DNA from: Morinoia aosen
Lineage: Eukaryota; Arthropoda; Malacostraca; Amphipoda; Talitridae
Length of the DNA stretch: 64,000 nt
Assembly: GCA_030386875.1 (NCBI GenBank)
Contig: CM059562.1
Coordinates: 19,893,360-19,957,359 of the forward strand
Direction: 5' to 3'
Positions 56,566 to 64,000 of the stretch are shown piece after piece (within the stretch, counting starts at the first letter, position 1; each line of letters starts with the position of its first letter). Both the position numbers and the translations under genes were made by a program. The notes beneath the pieces were generated by a model, which worked only from the letters and a program-made list of their open reading frames with translations, had not been told where the DNA came from and did not search any database.

Positions 56566-57533
56566 GTCCAGAAACACATCGAACTAGACCGTGACGTATA
56601 AAACGATGACCATGTAAATTTTCTGAATAAAATCATAGCGGAGTAGCATAAGTTTCATTTCTGAGAATACATTCTTGAAGCGAATCAGGATATCACTATA
56701 ATTTCATCATATAATTCATCAGTTACAAAAATACAAGGACAACTATTTCTAACCTACAGCTACCAGTTGAAAAAGAATAAATGGAATAAGCCCGTAAATA
56801 CTCGTATTAACAGTGTTGCTTACAAAGTGAGCGAACCGTAAAAGTTTGTTGACCTGCAATAAAATTAAAAACATTATAGAACACTGAAGCATTCTGAAAG
56901 AATGTGTTGAGACGTCGAAACAAACACATTCAGAATGACATAACCTCAAAAATAATACATTAGCCTGTACAACAAACTTACCGCGGAAATCGTCCCGTGG
57001 GAAAATATATTAAAGAATATGTAGTGAACTTTTGGGACTCATTTCACTCGAAATTATAAAAACGTTAAAACGAACATTCTAAAATTTAGTTATATCAAAG
57101 TAATGATTCTCATAAAATTACAAGACCGAAATTATTCGTCAAAACCCAAATTTTTGCCAAAAATATGTCTCGTAAATATTTTCCGTTTGTGTACCTACGC
57201 CCGTCACTTTCGTAACTGCGCTTGGCAACACTGCTTAGCCATTTTGAATCGTAACGCACTCTTACTAGAACTCCCTTGTGTTTAGGTTCTGTTTTTTTTA
57301 CAGCGACGGGTGAGATTATATTCTTGTTAAATTCTGTGAATTACAGTTTATTTGTTAGTACATATTACGCCGTCTCCTTTATAATTGTGTTGCCCCAAGA
57401 AGTGTTCATGTGCCTGAGTGTATTCCGATAGCTTATAAAGTTGAGCAACTTTGGAACGTCTCCTTTGTTGCGCTTAAGCACTGCGCCATTTTGTCATTGT
57501 GTTCTCTTTTTGTTTTTTAAAATAATCTTTTGC
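56566..57533. other. Intergenic, nothing recognised
   Basis: AT-rich sequence with only short random ORFs. Confidence 0.35.
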
Positions 57534-57850
57534 CAACATTTCAATATGATGTTATTTTTATTCAAGCTAAAATTCCCCTTTTGTTTTAAAAGAATTTTTA
57601 TTTCAACATCTCAATATGATGTTATTTTTATTCAAGCTAAAATTCCCCTTTTGTTTTAAAATAATTTCTATTTCAACATTTCAATATGATGTTATTTTTA
57701 TTCAGGCTAAAATTTCTCCTTTTCTTTAAAATAATTTTTATGTCAACATTTCAATGTGATGTTATTTTTATCAAGATTAGGATTTCCCCTTTTGTATCAA
57801 AAATGATTTATTATGCCAAAATTCAATATGGTGTTATTTTTGTGATCAAG
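57534..57850. repeat. ~70-bp tandem repeat, 4-5 copies
   Basis: Copies begin caacatttcaatatgatgtt near 57534, 57604, 57675 and 57743, with a fifth diverged copy near 57810. Period 68-71 bp. Confidence 0.85.
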
Positions 57851-60090
57851 TTAGGCTTGCATCAAATTATCATTTTATTCTGTAATGCTTTTTTTTAAAT
57901 CAAAGCAATCAAATTATCATCCTCATTCTTTACAGCTGTATTGTGTCACAGCTGTATTTTCAATTAAGTAGGGTTTTGATATAATCACATTGTTGTAGTT
58001 TTTTATGTACAGTCAACATTCAAAACCACTCTTAACCAATTTTATAGTCAATCTTTGTGGTGATGATAATCAGAACAAACATTTGTAAATACCAAGCACA
58101 TTTTACCGCCGTTTTTCCTAATAGAATCAGTAATTATACATTAAATATTAGTGATGTTTTTTAGGGTTAGTTAGATGGTAATTTTATAATTTTTAGTCAT
58201 TGTACATTGATTCCTAGCGTGAATAACACTTCAGTTATGCAAGTAAAAATCAAAATAGTTTATGACTTCAGTTGTGAAACTGGGGAAACATTTTCCCTGG
58301 TGCTAAGCTGAGATAGTTGTAACCTTACTCCGGAACTCTTATATAGAGGTTCTCCTCCTGCGCTAGTATTGTTTTAGAAGTTCCGTATTAAATTGCATTA
58401 ACAGATGCTGTAGATATTTTTACCATTAGCTATTAATTAAGTGAGGCAGTATACGAGTACTCAGTTCACTGCTTATCCCATCTTAGTTTCGCCAGGTAAA
58501 GTTTTGCCTGTGTAAATTACTAGTGTAGAGTTTTTTAGCTTCATGCCGTTAGAAATACTAGGCTTAATATCAGTGCTCCGAAGTTGATCCCCGCTTGCAC
58601 TCCGGCGCCGGAGTGTTGGTGGGGGTCGTTTGTTCGAAGAGACTCCTCGCTTTGAGGCGGCATGTTAATGACAGATTGTTGCAGCATAGCATGTGTTGAT
58701 ATGTGGTTTTCCAAGATACCGTGTGCATTTTCACCCAGCGTCTTATTCCGTACAGGAAGCAACGAGACACTTTACATTCCACTGCCACGTCACCTACCTT
58801 GCCCGATCATATCAAAAGGGTAAAATAACCCGGTAGCCAGACTTGGCAAAAGAACTGCCTCCTTCCTTGGTTCCTTCCTGTTTACTAAACTCTCAATAAC
58901 TGGACGGCAAGTGCAAGTACAGCATTCCTCCTCCACATCACTCTGAATCGAGACCCATTTGGTTACAGCTAACCCAACTGCTGCCTAACCTTTATGTCTA
59001 TATTCAACCAAATCTGGAGGAATAGTATCTTACCGTCCTCACTTATCAGAGACGCTATTGCCGTCTCTAACCATTGGGTACCATTGCACACGATCTTCTC
59101 CACAATTACATTTCCCACATACCGACGCAGCTGCGTGCCTGTTGCAGTTCCTACTCAAGATCGGACCTCAACATCAGCGCACCTTGAAGAGACAAATCTG
59201 ACAGCCTCCAATAAAACCAGGCCAGAATTAAATAACCATATCTACTTTCTTATCCTTCTGATGGTCTAGTCCGAGGTAAAAACTATAGTGTTTTGATTCT
59301 GATTAAAGACGCTTGAAAATATTGCGTCAGAACCCCCAAACTCCTTCTGAGTCTTGTGTACCAAAGATATTTCAATGCGCATTCCCGGAATGCGCTGGTG
59401 ACCCGCCTTCAGCAAGAATTCAACCTGCCTAATGTAAAACTTGAGTTGAGCCACCAAACTTGAAGTTTACAAATAAATGACCTGTTTCGCCGGAGAAAAA
59501 GTAAAAATTGACATACCTCACAAATCTGAAAAAATTATATAATTTACAACGAAATAGTTTAACATAAATATAAATAAACATACTATTAGGATTTGAACAA
59601 CACCAACCGAAGTGGACGAATAGGCATTTCAATGGTTGAACATATAAATAAAAGAATAAGAAATGCAAGGTAACACACAAGCTTATTTTCAGATAATACC
59701 CATGAGCAAAAGACAAATACTCAGATTTAGCAAAAAAAAATAGAAAGAACGACTGAAAGCGTATTCTAGCTTTGAAAAAATTCGTGAGCGCTGGGTGAAA
59801 TCAAATATCAACTAAGGCCTACAACGGCGCGGGTCGAGTTCTACATAAACTTTAAGTAGAACAGGGAAAAAAAGCATTTTATTTCAAAAGATGTTGCTGT
59901 GGGTAAGGATGACACTGAGACTAATGATAGAATATTTGCATGAATGACGATTTATACCAAACACACAAAATTTTGGGTTTCGTGCTTCTATATTTCCATG
60001 AATGGCCCTAATATATGTTTTGATTTTGTTACCGTGGATAATAAAAGGAAATATCCACGTCGAAAAATTTCTCATGTAATGACTGTGCGC
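57851..60090. other. Unassigned region; may contain the 5' LTR start of the Gypsy-like element
   Basis: No coding region supported. It holds an 18-bp perfect palindrome at 58598-58615. The left boundary of the 5' LTR probably lies in the last few hundred bases, but without the 3' LTR it cannot be placed. Confidence 0.3.
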
Positions 60091-60091
60091 C

Positions 60092-60131
60092 CGCCGACTA
60101 TATAAATAGAGTCGGCGAGAGATATCGTCGT
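60092..60131 (+). promoter_or_regulatory. Candidate LTR core promoter (TATA box in a hairpin loop)
   Basis: TATAAATA at 60101-60108, with an Inr-like ttcatta about 30 bp downstream. The TATA box lies in the loop between perfect 8-bp arms CGCCGACT (60092-60099) and AGTCGGCG (60110-60117). Confidence 0.45.
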
Positions 60132-60398
60132 TCATTAGAGGTGGTCAGCCGTAGAGGTCGCATTACAAACAGAAGCGTCGCTGTTCAGTAACGGAAGCTC
60201 GGCTGTCGAGAGAGCATCTGTAGAGATCACCGATGCGCTACAGAAGTAACGAGATTACCTTCCGATCTAAAGATTCTCTACCAATTACGAAGCCTGTGTC
60301 AACTTTGAAGTAAAAATAAAGGATACTACGTTACTGCATCTGATTCACTCCCGAACCTCATTCGCGTTTGGTTACGACCTAATACTGAAAGGGCCGGA

Positions 60399-60425
60399 AC
60401 ATATTTGGTGCCCGTGTATGGGGAT
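60399..60425 (+). other. Candidate 5' LTR end and primer-binding site
   Basis: ...ccggaACA (ending 60401) is followed by tatTTGGTGCCCGTGTATGGGG. This resembles LTR ACA ends followed by a tRNA primer-binding site of the TGGYGCCC type. The matching tRNA was not identified. Confidence 0.5.
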
Positions 60426-61378
60426 GCCCATTGAAGAAGAAAGATATCAAGAATTGATCTTCAGTTCTGCTGATTTTAAATGTGAGGAGTGTCACCCTGT
60501 TTGGAGTAACGTCGCATAGTTATCACATTACTTCAGAGCATCGAGAAAAGGAAGAAAGACGTCAGCGCAAAAAATCGAAGTGCTTTCCAAGAAACTCTTC
60601 GAGAAAGAAACTCTTCGAGAAAGAAACACTTCGAGGGAGAAAAAATCGAAAATTTACACGCTACGCAGTCTTCACCAGTCTACTCATCGCTACTCAAAGG
60701 AGAAGATGAAGTGAGGGTCCAGACCAACAACCTGGTTTGTCGACGAGATCTACGCATCTACCCACCGTCATCTGCAACGAGAAGAACTACGAGAGCTACG
60801 CATCGCCAAAATATTAAGTTAAGTGTACGCCGATAATGTTGCTTGCAAATTAAATAAGCATGCGCTCAAATTAATGATCATACATCATCATTATAAAATT
60901 AATGAGTAGGAAGTTAAGCAGTAAGCAGTAAGCGGTAAGCATTGCGAGCGCTGATTCCGGGAAGTTGGAAGTTGAGCGGCGGAGCAGCCTAGGCATTGCG
61001 AAAGCGCGGTAAGCAGGCTGGTTCCTGGTAAGTGAGAGAGCGAGCGTCTACGCGGAAACGTTGTGTGGAGAGGTAGTCCATTGTTCTCCATAACAATTGA
61101 AGGAAGTTGTTGCTATTGTTCTCGGCCATTGTTCTCCGGCATATAAGAGTAAGCTGGAGCGGCTTGCTCTGTTCAGTTGATGCCGACCTTCACGAGTTTG
61201 ACTTTTTGACTTGTGTGCTAAATTAGCCTTAGCCTGGTTTAAGTCCACTGAAAATGTGAGTTAAAATTTTATTGTATGTAGAATATTATCATTTGCATGT
61301 AGAAAATTTTATTGTGTGTAGAACATTTTTCTTTTAATGGAAATTGGAGGTTTATGAATATAGAATTATTTTGTGCTT

Positions 61379-62845
61379 ATGTCAGGCAGTGACTCTGACG
61401 AATACGAGTATATAAGAACCATTCCGTACTTGACCAGCTTTGGTAGGTTGTCAGTCCCTGTTTTCAGATTACCTATTCCTCAAATACCTAACACGATGGC
61501 GACCACCACCGCTGTTACCCCTGTTACGAGTGCAGTCACTACCACAAGCCCTGTAACTAGTACGGTTACCGCTGTGACGACTTCTATTGTCAGTCCGATA
61601 CCTAGTGTTGTAATTGCTGGGCAGGATCTACCGCAGTACAGAGGTAGAAAACGTAGAAATGACCCGGACTTCATAGAAAACAAATCACTAGAAACGCATA
61701 TAAAAAATGTGAGAGCGTATTTCAACATGCTTTCAGACAATTCAGAAGAAGCCAAACTAAACTTATTGTTGCGAACTGCAGACAAGCGGGTAGGCGACTT
61801 CAATACGGTTGTTGCTTCCATAATTAGTGAAGGTTACGAATTAAGTTTCGAAGAAGTCGTGCACCTGTTAGAAAATATCTACGTATCAAAAGGTGAAAGA
61901 TCTTTGCACGCGGTCGCCTGTGATCTAAATAACGTACGCCTGAAAAGAAACGATGCATTAGCTAGCCAGTTCGTGGCTATCCTATCCAAAATCCGTAAAT
62001 TTACCCACAGAATAATGACCAGCCCGGAGTGTTCGAACAGAGCCCACCCCTATGTAGTAAATTGTCCCGATCCTGTTGCCCTCGATAAGTATGTCGAGAA
62101 TACTTTAGTTGTTGCGTTAGCTATGGCCATCATCAACCCTCTAGTGACGGAAGATTTTTCAAAGAAACTATTCAATAAACCCTTCAAATCGTCGGAAGAG
62201 CTCCTTCAGAGACTCGTGACTGTAATTAGGAATTTTCCCGAGGATAAGCAAATATTAGCGACTCGATCTGAGAGATCTATGGAAATCTATTGTGCTGAGG
62301 ATGATCATTCGTCCGAATCAAACTTCGAAGCTGCCTGTGATGAGGCCGAAGTGCATACAATGACAAGAGGTGGATTTCAAGGTAGAGGTAGGACGCGTAG
62401 GCCCTACTGGAGACCAAGTTTCCCGAGACCAACTTTTCGTGCTAGACCTCACGTAAAATCTTTTTTTGGAGATCGTGAATTGGGGACTCTAGAAGTCCAA
62501 GCATTAGAGACAGCTGAAGCGAAGCGTTGCTCGAAGTGTTACAATCATGTGTGTGTCTGTCAAGGACAAGGCGAGTCGGCAACCACAGTGGCTAGGAAAC
62601 CGACTGATTGGTACAAACCAGGTTCATCTCAGACAGCCACCGAGCATTCACTGCGTGATGTAGCTTGTTTTCGTTGTAATAAGTTAGGACACTACGCAAG
62701 AGATTGTAGGTCCAGAAGAGACTATTTAAACAGACCAGGCAGACCGAATCGTGTCCGTGCGCGAGGACAGTATAAAACTCGTATGTCAGAAAAAGGCCAG
62801 GTAGAAACTTACCAAACTAACAGTGGCAATGATTTTTTAGCGTAA
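61379..62845 (+). CDS. gag: Gag polyprotein of Gypsy-like element
   Basis: Intact 488-residue frame from ATG at 61379 (MSGSDSDEYEY). The N-terminus is Thr/Val-rich and low complexity, then a predicted helical capsid-like region runs over about residues 95-300 (ENKSLETHIKNVRAYFNML to LLQRLVTVIRNFP). An Arg-rich stretch follows, then an unusual Cys cluster CSKCYNHVCVC (about 383-393) and a canonical nucleocapsid knuckle CFRCNKLGHYARDC (about 430-443). The tail is basic. The final codons GAT TTT TTA GCG TAA contain the frameshift heptamer. The product would form the retrotransposon particle. Confidence 0.82.
   Translation: MSGSDSDEYEYIRTIPYLTSFGRLSVPVFRLPIPQIPNTMATTTAVTPVTSAVTTTSPVTSTVTAVTTSIVSPIPSVVIAGQDLPQYRGRKRRNDPDFIENKSLETHIKNVRAYFNMLSDNSEEAKLNLLLRTADKRVGDFNTVVASIISEGYELSFEEVVHLLENIYVSKGERSLHAVACDLNNVRLKRNDALASQFVAILSKIRKFTHRIMTSPECSNRAHPYVVNCPDPVALDKYVENTLVVALAMAIINPLVTEDFSKKLFNKPFKSSEELLQRLVTVIRNFPEDKQILATRSERSMEIYCAEDDHSSESNFEAACDEAEVHTMTRGGFQGRGRTRRPYWRPSFPRPTFRARPHVKSFFGDRELGTLEVQALETAEAKRCSKCYNHVCVCQGQGESATTVARKPTDWYKPGSSQTATEHSLRDVACFRCNKLGHYARDCRSRRDYLNRPGRPNRVRARGQYKTRMSEKGQVETYQTNSGNDFLA
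62833..62839 (+). promoter_or_regulatory. -1 ribosomal frameshift slippery site between gag and pol
   Basis: TTTTTTA in gag phase T TTT TTA, four bases before the gag stop. The -1 frame continues AGC GTA AAC and stays open to the window end. The heptamer fits the X XXY YYZ rule for -1 frameshifting. A downstream stimulatory structure was not established. Confidence 0.75.
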
Positions 62846-64000
62846 ACAGCAGAGACGATTTCATTTCCGATAGAAATAACGTCAATGGTAAAAATGAAAC
62901 TACAATAACTAAGTATGACTCTACGGCGACAAATCCCTGTGAACCCGAGGAGAATGCTGGTGCTGAAGATTCCCTCGTTAAAAATGTCGAGAGAGTTGAT
63001 GTGTTAAACATGTCTGAAGATTCCCTCGTTAAAAATGTTGAGATGATAGATCCAATCATCAAGTGTCAAAATAGATATGAATCGCTGGGAGAGGCGGAAT
63101 TAAGTGATGATCTGAATGCTCATGGCACTAGTTTTGAAAGCCATGTTACGGCGAACGTTTGTAAATACGAAGAAGATGAAGAAGTTGAAGTCACAGGACA
63201 AAATGAATTATTTGTAATACGAAAAAGTCATAAGCCCATGATTGTGCTTAGAAAAGATGCAGACCTGTGGAATGCATTGATTGATTCAGGATCAGAGAAG
63301 TGCCTAATCAGCTACCACAGAATAAGTGAGATAAGTAATGACGTGAAGCCAAGTTCTCTGACTATAAAAGGCGTTAACGCTAAGAGTAATGTTGAGGGCG
63401 AGGTGGAGCTTGTCCTAAAGTTAAAAAACGGAGTAAGTTTAAAGACAAATGCTTTAATAATTAAAGATGGTATTTACAATTATGACGTCATTATTGGGCG
63501 TGATTTATTAGACAAGAACGCCGTTGTAGACTTAAAACAAAGATGTTTAATTATCAAAGACGAGAAAATTCCCTTTGCAGAGGTAAAACGACGAAAAAAG
63601 AAAAAGACAGAGTGTCTCGAGTATTTAATAGAGAATACTGAGTGTCTCATGGCAGACACGATTACGTCCAGAGCTAAGAAAAAAGTCTTAAATAAGCTAA
63701 GAGAGAAGAGGACGTGCATTGCTGAGAGAGCAGGCGAGGAAGTAAAAAGGGATGGTAAGAGAGAAAATCAGCCTGTTCGAGGCGCAGTTGCAGTTACCAA
63801 TTCCCTCACAAGGCCAAGGCCGTTAAGAGTGCATACTCGACAAGTGGAGATTGCTCCCAATGTAATTTTGAAACATGTTAGACATGTTGGAAAGTGTAAA
63901 AATGGAGAATACATAATAAGGAAAGCAACTTTAAAAGAAGGCATTTGTGTCGCAGAAGCGATTGTGAGAGTTAACAATAGGAGAAAGATTCCGTTGTTGT
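62839..64000 (+). CDS. pol: Pol polyprotein of Gypsy-like element, N-terminal part (retropepsin), partial
   Basis: Open -1 frame of about 386 codons with no stop to the window end. The first ~120 residues are acidic and include two copies of EDSLVKNVE. The aspartic protease domain lies near 63270-63530: catalytic motif ALIDSGSEKCLIS, then the later YDVIIGRDLLDKNAVVDL strand typical of retropepsins. A Lys/Arg-rich spacer follows. RT would be expected further right. Expression probably depends on the -1 shift at 62833-62839. Confidence 0.78.

Larger units (their letters stand above)
60402..64000 (+). mobile_element. Gypsy-like LTR retrotransposon, internal region (partial, runs off window)
   Basis: Leader of about 1 kb, gag (61379-62845), a -1 slippery heptamer and an open pol frame beginning with a retropepsin. 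No stop interrupts either frame, so this looks like a young insertion. RT, integrase and the 3' LTR lie beyond 64000. The leader is long and contains a second promoter-like block (61142-61178), so it may include another repeat. Confidence 0.75.

Noticed and set aside
59892-59905. tgttgctgtggg as the start of the 5' LTR
   Set aside because: Begins with TGT but there is no 3' LTR in the window to confirm it, and no target duplication can be tested.

Overview
The window is eukaryotic and most likely arthropod. It has spliced genes with GT-AG introns, an insect-type DRAK-like kinase, a complete methylthioribose-1-phosphate isomerase gene, long AT-rich introns and a heavy load of transposable elements. 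The species cannot be named from what is visible. Only two host protein-coding genes can be supported; most of the rest is mobile DNA, relics of it, or tandem repeats.

Layout. (1) 1-4.8 kb: the last two coding exons (plus strand) of a STK17/Drak-type death-associated protein kinase, with a disordered C-terminal extension of about 765 residues and a poly(A) signal at 4761. (2) 4.8-7.8 kb: intergenic DNA with a 147-bp tandem duplication. (3) 7.8-21.7 kb: the MRI1/mtnA isomerase gene on the minus strand, convergent with the kinase gene. Eight exons join in frame to 360 codons plus stop. Its introns carry three hAT-type DNA transposons (8245-9892, 9998-12363, 18490-20488), a mariner-like element and a MITE nested inside the second hAT, and a 48-bp minisatellite. 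(4) 21.7-25.9 kb: a 26-bp minisatellite of about 24 copies and a cluster of inverted tRNA-type SINE fragments.

(5) 25.9-54.3 kb: an almost uninterrupted pile of non-LTR retrotransposons, all on the minus strand. Five copies belong to family A, which is CR1-like, has a PHD plus esterase ORF1 and a (TTCAAG)n tail. Two different I-clade-like elements, B and C, carry CCHC-knuckle ORF1 and EN-RT-RNaseH ORF2. The pile is interrupted by a candidate solo LTR and two related MITEs. Element C (ORF1 intact, ORF2 with one frameshift) and family A copy 4 (full length, ORF1 intact) are the best preserved. (6) 54.3-60 kb: a tRNA-derived SINE, a plus-strand reverse transcriptase relic, several tandem duplications and otherwise unrecognised AT-rich DNA. 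(7) 60.1-64 kb: the 5' part of a Gypsy-like LTR retrotransposon running off the window: promoter and primer-site-like signals, an intact gag, a canonical -1 slippery heptamer just before the gag stop, and an open pol frame starting with a retropepsin.

The two host genes work in unrelated processes (kinase signalling and methionine salvage). The retroelement ORFs form self-contained ORF1/ORF2 or gag/pol units. The most interesting features are the one-strand, head-to-tail LINE pile, the retrotransposon recoding or reinitiation signals, and the multi-level nesting inside MRI1 introns.
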